Shown piece by piece: positions 31,225 to 39,862 of a DNA stretch of 40,869 nt. Where the stretch lies: contig JAIKWZ010000002.1 of assembly GCA_024684375.1 (NCBI GenBank), positions 1 to 40,869 of the forward strand. The letters are read 5' to 3'. The notes beneath the pieces were generated by a model. The model searched no databases. It saw nothing but the letters and a program-made list of their open reading frames with translations, and was not told the origin of the DNA. The number at the start of each line of letters is the position of its first letter. Position 1 is the first letter of the stretch. The position numbers were made by a program, and so were the translations under genes. This DNA is from Clostridiales bacterium (lineage in GTDB: Bacteria > Bacillota > Clostridia > Christensenellales > Aristaeellaceae).

Positions 31225-32427
31225 CTACGTGTTCTGTTTTGATCTATATATCTCCGCAAGTCCTCCGTGAGAGGTCTCCCGGTATTTCTCGTTCATGTCC
31301 TTGCCCGTGCGGTACATGGTCGAGATCACTTCGTCAAAGGAGATCTTGCGGGTCTGGAACAGAAACCTGGAGAGGTTCACCGCGCTCATTGCCCTCATGG
31401 CGGCGACGGCGTTGCGCTCTATGCATGGTATCTGCACCAGACCGCAGATAGGATCGCATGTCAGGCCCAGGTTGTGCTCCATAGCGATCTCAGCCGCGTA
31501 CTCGATCTGGTCCGTGGACAGCTTGTAAAGCACGGCAAGTCCCCCAGCCGCCATCGAGCAGGCAGACCCGATCTCAGCCTGGCAGCCGCATTCGGCGCCG
31601 GAGATGGAAGCGTTGGTGCGGATAAGATTTCCCAGCAGCCCTGCCACTGCCAGCGCGTCCAGTATCTCCTCCTCCGGGAAGCCTCTGTCATTCTGCATGT
31701 AATAAAACACCGCCGGGATCACTCCGCACGCGCCGCAGGTCGGCGCAGTGACCACGATCTCCTCGGAAGCGTTCTGCTCGCTTGCCGCGAAAGCGTAAGC
31801 GGCGACCAAACGGTTCATCGTCACGTCAGCGCTCTCATTGTAGCAGCGTTTTTCGTAAAGCAGTTTAGCCTTCCTTCTGATGTGCAGTTCTCCAGGCAGC
31901 TCGCCTTCGCATTTCAGACCTGCCTCGACTTCTCTGCGCATCGCCTGCCAGATCAAGTGCAGATGATCTTTCAGCTCCGGCTCTTTTGCGGCGATATACT
32001 GATTGAGCGTAATACCGTGTTCCCTGCAGTATCCGGATATCCCGCTAAAACTTTCCAGCTCGTAGATCTCTTCTTCGTCCCGGGAGCTTTCACCCTCCAG
32101 CTTGACCTGTCCGCCGCCTACCGACAACACTCTCTGGCTTTTTATCAGCTGCCCGTCCTTTATCACCTCAAACAGCATGGTGTTGGGGTGAGGCAGCTTC
32201 TTCGCGCGCCTGTCGCTTCTGACTACGGCGTTTGGCAGTGCGGACATGATCGCCTTGGCAGTGGAGTGTCCTTCTCCTGTCAGTGCCAGCGAACCGTACA
32301 GCGTGACCCGGAACTCGTCCGCGTCCGGATAACTCTGTTTGAACTGCATGGCTGCCCTGTACGGACCTACGGTATGAGATGACGACGGGCCGTGGCCGAT
32401 CTTATATACGCTGGCTATATTTTTCAC
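31225..32427 (-). CDS. sdaA: L-serine ammonia-lyase (serine dehydratase), iron-sulfur dependent, single chain
   Basis: The enzyme converts L-serine to pyruvate and ammonia with a 4Fe-4S cluster. The 400-residue chain joins a beta-type N-terminal domain (GHGPSSSHTVGPYRAAMQF) to an alpha-type catalytic domain. The latter has APTCGACGVIPA, ISGAECGCQAEIGSACSMA and CDPICGLVQIPC, whose cysteines are the expected cluster ligands. It is about 50 residues shorter than E. coli SdaA, mostly in the N-terminal domain. The start is a GTG (32425-32427) behind GGAGG with a six-base gap. It is the last gene of the CtsR-controlled operon, 12 bases after clpC, an unusual partner for heat-shock genes. The strong terminator follows. 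Confidence 0.93.
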   Translation of the reverse strand: MKNIASVYKIGHGPSSSHTVGPYRAAMQFKQSYPDADEFRVTLYGSLALTGEGHSTAKAIMSALPNAVVRSDRRAKKLPHPNTMLFEVIKDGQLIKSQRVLSVGGGQVKLEGESSRDEEEIYELESFSGISGYCREHGITLNQYIAAKEPELKDHLHLIWQAMRREVEAGLKCEGELPGELHIRRKAKLLYEKRCYNESADVTMNRLVAAYAFAASEQNASEEIVVTAPTCGACGVIPAVFYYMQNDRGFPEEEILDALAVAGLLGNLIRTNASISGAECGCQAEIGSACSMAAGGLAVLYKLSTDQIEYAAEIAMEHNLGLTCDPICGLVQIPCIERNAVAAMRAMSAVNLSRFLFQTRKISFDEVISTMYRTGKDMNEKYRETSHGGLAEIYRSKQNT

Positions 32428-32439
32428 ACTTGCCTCCGT

Positions 32440-34875
32440 TTATACTTCTGTATGAACGAACTTGAGCCTGTCTCCGTCCGGGAGCATCCTTACTCTCTCA
32501 CCCAGTTTGATATTCCCTGAAAGGATCTCCTCGCTCAGCGCATCCTCTACCAGCCTCTGGATCGCTCTGCGCAGCGGCCTGGCGCCGTACTGCAAATCGT
32601 AGCCTGCCCTGGCGGCCACCTGCGCGGCCTCGCTCGTGACCTCAAGTTCTATGCCGCGCTCCTTTATCCGCTTGGCCACTTCGTTCATCATGTGCAGCGC
32701 GATCTTGTCTATGTCCTCTTTTTCAAGGGGGTGGAACACTATTATCTCGTCCACACGGTTCACGAATTCCGGTCTGAACAGCTTCTTGACTTCGCCCATC
32801 AGCATTTCCTTCATGTCTTCGTACGTCTTTTCTCCGTCAGAACTGCTGTCAAAGCCCAGAGAGCGCCGCGTGGCGATTTTATGCGCTCCGGCGTTGGAAG
32901 TCATTACTATTATGCAGTTTTTGAAGTCAACCACACGGCCCTGGCCATCGGTAAGCCTGCCATCTTCCAGCACCTGCAAAAGTATGTTGAATACATCCGG
33001 ATGCGCCTTTTCCACCTCGTCGAACAAAAGCACGCTGTATGGCTTGCGCCTGACCCGTTCGGTGAGCTGGCCGCCCTCGTCATAGCCCACATAGCCCGGC
33101 GGGGAACCTATCATTCGGGACACGGAATACTTTTCCATGTACTCGCTCATATCCACCCGTATCAGCGCGTCCTCGTCCCCGAAGAGCGCTTCGCCCAGCG
33201 CCTTGCACAGCTCGGTCTTGCCTACGCCCGTCGGGCCCAGGAATATAAACGAGCCTATGGGACGTCTGGGGTCTTTGAGCCCTGCGCGCGCCCGGCGCAC
33301 CGCCTTGCTCACCGCCTTGATCGCCTCGTCCTGCCCTACCACGCGCCGATGGAGTATCTCCTCCATATTTAGCAGCCTCTCGGCCTCGTCCTGCGTCATG
33401 CGGGACACAGGTATGCCAGTCCACTGGCTGACCACCTGCGTTATCTCGTCTTCGTTCACGGTCTCAATCTTCTGTGTACGGCGGGCTTCCCAGTCCTTCT
33501 TAAGCTCCTCCATCTCATTGGTCAGGTGCTTCTTGCTGTCTCGCAGATCCGCCGCCCGCTCGAAGTTCTCGTCAAAGACCGCCCTGCGGATCTCCTCGTC
33601 CAGCTCCTCCAGCTTTTTTTGCTGTTCCAGCATGTCGGGCGGGGCAAGGAAAGTCCTTACCCTGACTCTGGACGCCGCTTCGTCCACCAGATCTATGGCC
33701 TTGTCCGGCAGGAAGCGGTCTGAGATATACCGGTCGCTCAGCTTTACCGCCGCCTCGAGCGCGCCGTCGGTGATCTTCACGTGATGGTGGTTTTCGTACC
33801 TTTCTCTAAGCCCCTTAAGTATCTCTATGCTTTCGTCAAGTCCGGGCTCGCCCACATTCACCGGCTGAAAGCGCCTCTCAAGCGCCGCGTCCTTTTCAAT
33901 ATACTTATGGTATTCCCTGAGCGTCGTAGCTCCTATGCAGCGGATGTCACCGTTGGACAGGGCCGGCTTCATTATCGCCGCCGCGTCGATGGAGCTTTCT
34001 CCAGCGCCCGCGCCCACCATGGTGTGCATTTCATCTATGAACAGGATAATGTTTCCCGCTTCCTTGACCTCGCTGAGCATGCTCTTAACGCGTTCCTCGA
34101 ACTCACCGCGGTACTTCGCCCCCGCCAGCATGCCGGGGATATCGAGGGACATTATCCGTGTGCCGTTAAGTATCTCGGGTATGCGGCCTTCAGCGATCCT
34201 CTGAGCCAGCCCTTCAGCTATCGAGCTTTTGCCTACTCCGGGTTCGCCGATGAGCACCGGGTTGTTTTTGGTCCTGCGGGAGAGTATCTGTATGATGCGC
34301 TCCATCTCTCTGTCTCTCCCGATGACAGGATCCAGCTTGCCGTTTTGCGCCTCCTGCACAAGATCCCTGGCGTACTTGTCAAGCATTGGCGTTTTGCCGC
34401 CGCCCTGAGTGCGACTGTCGTCTATCCCTGCGTACTGGCGCGGCTTTTTGCCTCCCAGCGCGTTTATCAGTTCTTCGCGCGCCTTGTTAAGGTCGATCCC
34501 CAGGCGTACCAGCGTATGCGCGGCGACACCTGCCCTTTCACGCATAAGCGCAAGCAGCATATGCTCAGTATCTATATAGTCCTGTCCCAGCTCCCGAGCC
34601 TCCCGCGCGCTGGCCTCCATCACAGTCTTGGAACGGATAGTGTAAGACAGATTGCCCGGCTCGACCTTGTCGTCGCCTTTCCCAACCAGCTGTATTATCT
34701 CGCTTCTCGCGTCCTCGAGCGATATACCTTCCAGCACTATCGAGGCTTTTCCGGGATCGTTCAGCACGCCCAGGAGCAGGTGCTCTGTACCAATGTACGC
34801 CCTGCCCATCATCGCGGCCTCACGCTGCGCGTACTCCAGCGCCCGGTTGCCGTGTTCATTGCACCTTGCTATCAT
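32440..34875 (-). CDS. clpC: ATP-dependent Clp protease ATP-binding subunit ClpC
   Basis: ClpC is an AAA+ unfoldase that feeds substrates to ClpP and works with adaptors such as McsB and MecA. The 811-residue protein has an N-terminal double Clp_N repeat (with [14 protein letters not shown] and [12 protein letters not shown]). AAA module 1 has the P-loop GEPGVGKSS and the Walker B segment [14 protein letters not shown]-containing coiled M-domain (about 420-455) and AAA module 2 ([23 protein letters not shown]) follow, and then a D2-small domain. Length and order are normal. The ATG lies 15 bases after mcsB, with GGAGAA upstream. It is the fourth gene of the CtsR operon. Confidence 0.98.
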   Translation of the reverse strand: MIARCNEHGNRALEYAQREAAMMGRAYIGTEHLLLGVLNDPGKASIVLEGISLEDARSEIIQLVGKGDDKVEPGNLSYTIRSKTVMEASAREARELGQDYIDTEHMLLALMRERAGVAAHTLVRLGIDLNKAREELINALGGKKPRQYAGIDDSRTQGGGKTPMLDKYARDLVQEAQNGKLDPVIGRDREMERIIQILSRRTKNNPVLIGEPGVGKSSIAEGLAQRIAEGRIPEILNGTRIMSLDIPGMLAGAKYRGEFEERVKSMLSEVKEAGNIILFIDEMHTMVGAGAGESSIDAAAIMKPALSNGDIRCIGATTLREYHKYIEKDAALERRFQPVNVGEPGLDESIEILKGLRERYENHHHVKITDGALEAAVKLSDRYISDRFLPDKAIDLVDEAASRVRVRTFLAPPDMLEQQKKLEELDEEIRRAVFDENFERAADLRDSKKHLTNEMEELKKDWEARRTQKIETVNEDEITQVVSQWTGIPVSRMTQDEAERLLNMEEILHRRVVGQDEAIKAVSKAVRRARAGLKDPRRPIGSFIFLGPTGVGKTELCKALGEALFGDEDALIRVDMSEYMEKYSVSRMIGSPPGYVGYDEGGQLTERVRRKPYSVLLFDEVEKAHPDVFNILLQVLEDGRLTDGQGRVVDFKNCIIVMTSNAGAHKIATRRSLGFDSSSDGEKTYEDMKEMLMGEVKKLFRPEFVNRVDEIIVFHPLEKEDIDKIALHMMNEVAKRIKERGIELEVTSEAAQVAARAGYDLQYGARPLRRAIQRLVEDALSEEILSGNIKLGERVRMLPDGDRLKFVHTEV

Positions 34876-34890
34876 TATTTATCTTCTCCG

Positions 34891-35910
34891 TCAGAAAGTA
34901 TTGGTCTTTATCTCACTGGAAATATGGTCCCTGACTTTTTCAGCCCTTGTCAGCTCCTCTTCCCTTTCGTCCTGCGCCCCCAGCTTTTCCCGTACCGCGC
35001 GGGGGCTCATGCTCACGATAAACTCGTCCAGCTCTGCGCAGTCGCCCTCCATAAAGCCAGTCAGAAGGCCCGCGCGCAGCACAGAATACAGATTGAGCAA
35101 TTCCCTGTAATTCATAAGCCTCGCGTTGAGCATCACGCCCAGAGCTCTGGCTACCTCGTCGGCAAAGCTGTCCACATCGTCGTAGATAAGCTCCTCCAGA
35201 GAGTCCGTTTCCATCTCTGAAAGCTCGGATGCCTTGCTTTCCAGCTCCGCTATAATATCCTGGGGCGTTTCGCCCAGCTGGTGCTTATTGGAGAGCACAT
35301 GCAGATTGCAACTTTCTCTCTGAAACAGCGGTCTGAGGCTGAAGCCCTGCCCCATAAGCGTTTTTATCAGATCTTTATTCCGTTCCAGCTGCCATATCCC
35401 CTTGAGGTTCATAAGGCAGCAGCCGAAGAACGCATTGCCGCAATACCCGCTTCTGGCGGTAAGGTAGCCCCAATTGCTGTCAAAAGCAGGCTCTCCGCCT
35501 CCGGCAAAGGCCTTTTCCAGCGGTTTTATCAAGGAATATGCCCTGTAGATATCCCCTCCCGGCGCCGCGGAGGTCAGCAGGAGGTGCTCTCTCCGGTTGA
35601 CCGTGGCCAGGATCGGATGGCGTGTGTCCAGCATAAGCCGGGTGCCATACGCTTTGTTATGCTCCGCAAAAAACACCGTGTCCAGCGCCATCTCGCTCAG
35701 ATATCTGGGTTCATCTTTAGTATCCGGTGTTTTGCCCGTGACTATCCCGGGAAAAGCGGCGCACAGCGCGGAAGAGACCCTGTCTTCCATATCTGCCTTC
35801 TGCGCCTGACTCATTTTCACGGGGAACGGGGTATCGGCGTAGTTGCGCATTATCGCTGCGCCGCTCAAAAGCGCCGCTCCCGGCCTGCGTCCCGAAAGAT
35901 CAGCCCTCAC
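34891..35910 (-). CDS. McsB-like protein, probable inactive arginine kinase (pseudokinase)
   Basis: McsB normally phosphorylates arginines on misfolded proteins and marks them for ClpCP. This 339-residue protein aligns along its length and sits in the mcsB position, but kinase motifs are eroded. SSRIRLARN has become SGAAIMRN (about 15-23). NEEDHIRIQ has become NRREHLLLT (105-113), which removes the two acidic catalytic residues. GYLTSCPTNVGTGLRAS has become GYLTARSGYCGNAFFG. RGxYGEGSEA has become RPLFQRES (193-200). The C-terminal helical part is kept. It may be an adaptor without kinase activity. The start is a GTG (35908-35910) behind GGAGGG, overlapping mcsA by 11 bases. Confidence 0.85.
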   Translation of the reverse strand: MRADLSGRRPGAALLSGAAIMRNYADTPFPVKMSQAQKADMEDRVSSALCAAFPGIVTGKTPDTKDEPRYLSEMALDTVFFAEHNKAYGTRLMLDTRHPILATVNRREHLLLTSAAPGGDIYRAYSLIKPLEKAFAGGGEPAFDSNWGYLTARSGYCGNAFFGCCLMNLKGIWQLERNKDLIKTLMGQGFSLRPLFQRESCNLHVLSNKHQLGETPQDIIAELESKASELSEMETDSLEELIYDDVDSFADEVARALGVMLNARLMNYRELLNLYSVLRAGLLTGFMEGDCAELDEFIVSMSPRAVREKLGAQDEREEELTRAEKVRDHISSEIKTNTF

Positions 35911-36430
35911 TCGGTTCTCCCTCCAGCGCTTTTTCCAGCGTTCTTATTTCATCTCTGAGCCGCGCTGCCTGTTCGTAATCCTCGGCGCCTATGGCCGCCT
36001 TGAGGCTCTCCTTCAGTTTAATGAGCCGGTACACGTCCCTGTTTTCCGTTCTCCTGTCTGAAGGGGCTTCTCCTGCGTATATCGCGCTGCCGTTCAGCTT
36101 GACCAGATACTCTTCAATAGGTTCCCTGAACGCCCTGTAGCAGCCCGGGCAGCCCAGATTGAAATCCTTCCTGACCTCTGCCCAGCTCATTCCGCACTCT
36201 GGGCATACGCCGTCAAACTCTTCTTCTTTTTCCTCGGTCCTGAAATGGTGTATCTTTGCGAGTATCGCTCCGAGAAAGTCGGAAATGTCCACCGCGTGCA
36301 TCTGCGGCAGACTGCCCTTCAGCTTTTCGGCGCAGTCCTGGCACAGGTGCCTTACGACAGCCTCACCGTCTGCGCCAAACATCCTTATTTCAACGTTGGC
36401 CTCGTTGAGCCCGCAGTCCTCACACAGCAT
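35900..36430 (-). CDS. mcsA: McsA, zinc-binding activator of McsB
   Basis: McsA is the zinc-finger partner and activator of McsB. The 176-residue protein has paired CxxC motifs at the N-terminus (CEDC, CQDC) and in the middle (CPEC, CPGC), giving four cysteine pairs. A C-terminal UVR motif occupies about 130-165, with LKAAIGAEDYEQAARLRDEI. Length and order match the family. The start codon directly follows the ctsR stop. Since its McsB partner has lost kinase motifs, McsA may here serve mainly in ClpC or CtsR binding. Confidence 0.95.
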   Translation of the reverse strand: MLCEDCGLNEANVEIRMFGADGEAVVRHLCQDCAEKLKGSLPQMHAVDISDFLGAILAKIHHFRTEEKEEEFDGVCPECGMSWAEVRKDFNLGCPGCYRAFREPIEEYLVKLNGSAIYAGEAPSDRRTENRDVYRLIKLKESLKAAIGAEDYEQAARLRDEIRTLEKALEGEPSEG

Positions 36431-36898
36431 TCAGTCTTCCTCCCTGAGATTTTTGAACACCTGTACCAGCGCGTTTTTTAGTATGGACGCTCTGAGCGCG
36501 TCCTTGGCGTTGGTGGGGAGACTGAGCGCCTGCCGGCACACGCAGGCGTCCAGCAGCCGGGCCTCCCTGAGACTTATGAGCTTGAGCTCATAAAGCCTGT
36601 GGACGATCGCCTCAGCGCTCTCTTCGTCGATTGACGCGCCTACTCTCTCCAGCAGAGTCTCCAGCAGGTCGGCGTCCGTGGCGCTGATCCTTATCACCCG
36701 CACATAGCCGCTGCCTCCCCTGCGGGACTCCACCAGATAGCCCCTGTCCATGGAAAAACGCGTGGCCAGGACATAGTTTATCTGGCTGTTCGCGCAGCCG
36801 AAATACTGGGCAAGCTCATTGCGTTTGAGTTCTATGCGGGTGTCCTCCTGCAGTAATTCTTTGATAAATCTTTCTATATTGTCGCTGAGCGCTGCCAT
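36431..36898 (-). CDS. ctsR: Transcriptional repressor CtsR
   Basis: CtsR represses clp and related heat-shock genes and is released on heating. The 155-residue protein has a winged helix-turn-helix N-terminal domain (LSDNIERFIKELL, then RNELAQYFGCANSQINYVLATRF). Its wing contains RRGGSGYVRVIRI. The glycine loop in this wing is the thermosensor in Bacillus (RGGGGYIRI), and here one glycine is serine. The C-terminal helical dimer domain follows. It is the first gene of the operon, with a perfect CtsR box overlapping the promoter region 19-35 bases upstream, so it controls itself. Confidence 0.97.
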   Translation of the reverse strand: MAALSDNIERFIKELLQEDTRIELKRNELAQYFGCANSQINYVLATRFSMDRGYLVESRRGGSGYVRVIRISATDADLLETLLERVGASIDEESAEAIVHRLYELKLISLREARLLDACVCRQALSLPTNAKDALRASILKNALVQVFKNLREED

Positions 36899-36916
36899 AT
36901 CGCGCCTCCATATAAC

Positions 36917-36933
36917 TTTGACTATTTTTGACT
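36917..36933 (-). promoter_or_regulatory. CtsR operator
   Basis: On the minus strand the site reads AGTCAAA, three spacer bases, AGTCAAA, a perfect match to the known CtsR direct repeat (RGTCAAA-NAN-RGTCAAA). It lies directly downstream of the -10 box and upstream of the ribosome-binding site (TGGAGG), so a bound repressor would block transcription of ctsR-mcsA-mcsB-clpC-sdaA. Confidence 0.95.
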
Positions 36934-36962
36934 ATTATAACTTACACCCATATAAAAAACAA
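36934..36962 (-). promoter_or_regulatory. Promoter of the ctsR operon
   Basis: TATAAT (36934-36939 on the minus strand) is a perfect -10 box. A weak -35 candidate TTGTTT lies 17 bases upstream (36957-36962), inside the T-run of the preceding terminator. Compact overlap of terminator, promoter and operator. Confidence 0.75.
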
Positions 36963-36989
36963 GGCCCCCGTATAAATTTACGAGGCCTT
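36954..36989 (-). terminator. Intrinsic terminator of the yabN-like to mtnN operon
   Basis: AAGGCC (36984-36989 read on the minus strand) pairs with GGCCTT (36961-36966). The stem continues through CGTA/TACG with one bulge. A T-run (36954-36959) follows. It lies 18 bases after the mtnN stop. Confidence 0.85.
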
Positions 36990-37006
36990 AACTGAATATG
37001 TCCGGG

Positions 37007-37693
37007 TTATGCTTGTTTCAGGTACTCTTTCAGCGCTTTTACCGAGTTGTCCGCGGCCAACTGAACGAATTCCGAATAGTTCATGGTCGCGTCTTCATCC
37101 GCACCGTCTGATATGGAGCGCAGGATCGCGCATTTGACTCCGTTTAAATAGCACACCTGGGCGATGGAAGCGCCCTCCATATCGCATACGGCGCAATCAA
37201 AGTCATCGACTATTGCGTTTTTTACTTCTGCGGAGCAGACAAACCGGTCTCCCGTGGCGACGCCGCCTCTGACTGCTCTTCCTCCCGCAGCAGTGATTCC
37301 CTTTATCAGCTTTTCGTTCAGTGTGCAGTCCGTGGGGAAGCGCACCAGGTTTACCGTGGAGACAAGCCCCTTGGGGTCACCCAGCGCAGTGGTATCAACA
37401 TCGTGCTGGACCGCGAAGGACGCCACTACCGTGTCCAGCAGCCTCACATCCTTCTTGAGCGCGCCGCCCACACCGGTATTGATTATCACCTCGGGATGAT
37501 ATTTCAGTATCATGGCTTCCGCGCACACGGCAGCGTTAACTTTGCCTATGCCGCACACAGTCATGACTACGTCTTTCCCAGCCAGCCTGCCTGAGTAAAA
37601 CGTGCGCCCGGAGATCGTTTCGGTCCCGCTCAGTTCAAGACATGAGAGCAGCCCCTTCAGTTCAGCTTCCATGGCGGCTATTATCCCGGTCAT
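37007..37693 (-). CDS. mtnN: 5'-methylthioadenosine/S-adenosylhomocysteine nucleosidase
   Basis: MtnN (Pfs) cleaves the adenine from methylthioadenosine and S-adenosylhomocysteine. The 228-residue protein has the PNP/UDP phosphorylase fold with GIIAAMEAELKGLL at the N-terminus, INTGVGGALKKDV, and the active-site region CDMEGASIAQVCY with the catalytic glutamate. The catalytic aspartate lies in RSISDGADE. It overlaps luxS by four bases. The two enzymes act in sequence: MtnN makes S-ribosylhomocysteine, and LuxS splits it. It is the last gene of its operon. Confidence 0.97.
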   Translation of the reverse strand: MTGIIAAMEAELKGLLSCLELSGTETISGRTFYSGRLAGKDVVMTVCGIGKVNAAVCAEAMILKYHPEVIINTGVGGALKKDVRLLDTVVASFAVQHDVDTTALGDPKGLVSTVNLVRFPTDCTLNEKLIKGITAAGGRAVRGGVATGDRFVCSAEVKNAIVDDFDCAVCDMEGASIAQVCYLNGVKCAILRSISDGADEDATMNYSEFVQLAADNSVKALKEYLKQA

Positions 37694-38157
37694 GCGTCCC
37701 CCTCCGGATATGCAAGCTTTTCCACCGACCAGCCGCTTAAAGCATCAAGGTATCTTTTTGCCTCTGCCTTTGCCTTGTCAAGGGAAAGATTGATATAGTT
37801 TCCGCACTCTTTGCGGGAAGCTCCGAATACCTCGCCCTCATACTCAAGAATCTGCTTAAGCACTGATTTTATCAGTTCAAGCACTTCCGCGTGATCGGCA
37901 TCCCTGACCAGCAGGTAAAAGCCTGTCTGGCAGCCCATGGGACCGAAATACACGATTTTGTCACCCATTTGAGAATTGCGGGCAAATGTTGCGAACATAT
38001 GCTCCACTGAATGCATGGAGGCGTTATCCATAAGATCGCCCGTGTTGGGTCTGCGGGTACGCAGATCATAGGTCGTCACGTCCCCGTCCACGCGGGAAAC
38101 GTACACGCCCGGAACTATATGATCGTGATCTACCGAGAAGCTGGCTATCCTGTTCAT
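37690..38157 (-). CDS. luxS: S-ribosylhomocysteine lyase LuxS
   Basis: LuxS splits S-ribosylhomocysteine into homocysteine and DPD, the precursor of autoinducer-2. The 155-residue protein has the metal-binding HSVEHMFATFAR motif, the substrate-binding RRPN segment and the third metal ligand, the cysteine in RKECGNY. Length is normal. It overlaps ispDF upstream and mtnN downstream by four bases each (ATGA). The pair recycles S-adenosylhomocysteine from SAM-dependent methyltransferases and may also produce AI-2. Confidence 0.98.
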   Translation of the reverse strand: MNRIASFSVDHDHIVPGVYVSRVDGDVTTYDLRTRRPNTGDLMDNASMHSVEHMFATFARNSQMGDKIVYFGPMGCQTGFYLLVRDADHAEVLELIKSVLKQILEYEGEVFGASRKECGNYINLSLDKAKAEAKRYLDALSGWSVEKLAYPEGDA

Positions 38158-39308
38158 TTATATCCTCTCACAAGCGCGACAGCCTGGGCGGAAATGCCCT
38201 CCCCCGCGCCTTCAAACCCCATGCCTTCGGTGGTGGTGGCCTTTACTGATACCCTGGCAACGTCCAGGCCCAACGCAGAAGCTATGTTCTGCCGCATCGC
38301 CATTATATAAGGGGCGAGCTTTGGCCTCTGGCAGACGATCGTTACATCGGCGTTTTCGACGCTGAACACTTCGTCTGCAAGCAGCTTTGAGACCTTTTTG
38401 AGCAGCTCCAGCGATGATATCCCCCTGTAGCACTCATCCGAATCCGGGAAATGCTTGCCTATGTCCCCCAGCGCCGCAGCGCCAAGCAGCGCGTCAATAA
38501 GCGCGTGCAGTGCGGCGTCCGCGTCCGAATGGCCCTGCAGCCCTTTCTCAAAAGGTATCTCAACTCCGCCAAGGATAAGCTTTCTGCCCTCCGTCAGCCG
38601 GTGGGCGTCGTAGCCCGTGCCGACTCGCGGCGTGCCGGAAAAACGCATTTCGGCCATTTCCAGATCCTCCAGGGTGGTAAGCTTGAAGTTGACTCTCGCG
38701 CTTTGCGCATCTGACAGGTGCACAGAGCCGTATCTGGCCTCATACACCGCCGCGTCGTCAGTAAACCCTCCCGACGCGCCTGCAGAGTCGTAAGCCTCGA
38801 TAAGCTTTTTTGTCAGAAACGCCTGCGGGGTCTGCACGGCGAACAGGCGGGAGCGTTCAGGAGTCGTTACGTTTTCACCCACGACCAGCTTGATCGTGTC
38901 GGTAACCGGACAGGAAATGACGCCGGAACCGTATTTTTCGGCGTCTGAGATCACGTTTTCGATTATCTCCCGGGTAACAAAAGGTCTGGCTGCATCATGC
39001 ACCAGCACAAGCTCCGCTGCTTCCGGCAGCGCTTTTAAACCGTTAAGCACGCTGTGGAATCTGGTCGCGCCGCCATAAACCACGCTGCGAACAAGAGGGC
39101 TTGCGCCCTCATGCTCAACAAGCCTTTTATATCTATCTTCATCTGACGGGTTGATGACGAGCACTGCCCCGTCGATCTTTCCGCTGCTGCCCAGAGCGTC
39201 AAGCGTGCGCGAAAGCACGCTTCTGCCGCCCAGGGGATAGAACACCTTGTTATATCCCAGGCCCGCTCTTTCCCCGCTGCCCGCAGCGACCAGCACGCAG
39301 TAAACCAT
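38154..39308 (-). CDS. ispDF: Bifunctional IspD/IspF (MEP pathway)
   Basis: This 384-residue fusion carries two steps of non-mevalonate isoprenoid synthesis. Residues 1-215 are the cytidylyltransferase IspD, with VLVAAGSGERAGLGYNKVF and LVHDAARPF. Residues about 226-384 are the cyclodiphosphate synthase IspF, with GTGYDAHRLTEGRKLILGG, the metal ligand motif GHSDADAALHALIDALLGA, and KATTTEGMGFEGAGEGI. Both active sites appear intact. The ATG follows the rqcP stop with no gap and the end overlaps luxS. Isoprenoids include undecaprenyl phosphate, needed by MraY. Confidence 0.97.
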   Translation of the reverse strand: MVYCVLVAAGSGERAGLGYNKVFYPLGGRSVLSRTLDALGSSGKIDGAVLVINPSDEDRYKRLVEHEGASPLVRSVVYGGATRFHSVLNGLKALPEAAELVLVHDAARPFVTREIIENVISDAEKYGSGVISCPVTDTIKLVVGENVTTPERSRLFAVQTPQAFLTKKLIEAYDSAGASGGFTDDAAVYEARYGSVHLSDAQSARVNFKLTTLEDLEMAEMRFSGTPRVGTGYDAHRLTEGRKLILGGVEIPFEKGLQGHSDADAALHALIDALLGAAALGDIGKHFPDSDECYRGISSLELLKKVSKLLADEVFSVENADVTIVCQRPKLAPYIMAMRQNIASALGLDVARVSVKATTTEGMGFEGAGEGISAQAVALVRGYK

Positions 39309-39596
39309 CTAATCCTGACCGATCACCCGGTACATGTTCTGGGCGTCCTGCTTAAGGGCGTGCTCGCTTAGCGAGAGCACTTCCACGTCGGTAAGTTTCT
39401 CACCGAAGCGCAGAGTGATTATGTCACCTACTTTGAGTTTGGCTCCGGGCTTGGCAGGCTTTCCGTTCAGCAGCACGTGATCCGTATCGCATGCGTCGTT
39501 GGCGACGCTTCTGCGCTTTATCAGGCGAGAGACCTTTAGGAACTTGTCAAGGCGCAGCCCTTCGCTCACAGGAGTCTTCTGCGTATTGCCGCTCAT
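39309..39596 (-). CDS. rqcP: S4-domain RNA-binding protein RqcP (YabO/Hsp15 type)
   Basis: RqcP binds the 50S subunit with peptidyl-tRNA and stabilises RqcH-driven alanine tailing during ribosome rescue in Bacillus. The 95-residue protein has the S4 motif GLRLDKFLKVSRLIKRRSVAN followed by LLNGKPAKPGAKLKVGDIITLRFG. It has a 13-residue N-terminal extension compared with most homologues, but the ATG overlaps the HU stop by four bases, which supports this start. Its place between an HU gene and a YabN-like gene matches Bacillus, where yabN and yabO are neighbours. Confidence 0.92.
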   Translation of the reverse strand: MSGNTQKTPVSEGLRLDKFLKVSRLIKRRSVANDACDTDHVLLNGKPAKPGAKLKVGDIITLRFGEKLTDVEVLSLSEHALKQDAQNMYRVIGQD

Positions 39597-39862
39597 TTTT
39601 TTACCTTATATGACTTGGCAAACTTGAAATAAGGCTTGGTCTGGGCGGGCACGGTGATCATCTCTCCGTTTGAGGGGTTGCGGCTCACTCTTTCCTTGCT
39701 CTGCTTGGTCCCGAACGTGCCAAACCCCATAAGCCTGACTTCATCTCCGGCTTCAAGCGCCTGCTTGATTATATCTTCAAAAGCGGCGACTAATTCACCG
39801 GCCGCCTTTTTGCTGACGGATGCCTTCTGGCTCAATGCTTCAACAAGTTGTGTTCTGTTCAT
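39593..39862 (-). CDS. hup: HU family DNA-binding protein
   Basis: HU is a small dimeric nucleoid protein that bends DNA. The 89-residue product begins MNRTQLVEALSQKASVSKKA. It has the core GFGTFGTKQSKERVSRNPSNG, with the intercalating proline on the beta arm (RNPSNGE), and ends in a basic KSYKVKK. Length is normal. It overlaps both neighbours by four bases. Confidence 0.98.
   Translation of the reverse strand: MNRTQLVEALSQKASVSKKAAGELVAAFEDIIKQALEAGDEVRLMGFGTFGTKQSKERVSRNPSNGEMITVPAQTKPYFKFAKSYKVKK

Noticed and set aside
33781..35220. Long plus-strand frame of 479 codons opposite clpC/mcsB
   Set aside because: It is the complement of two well-supported genes, has a composition biased to His, Arg and Tyr, and shows no domain.
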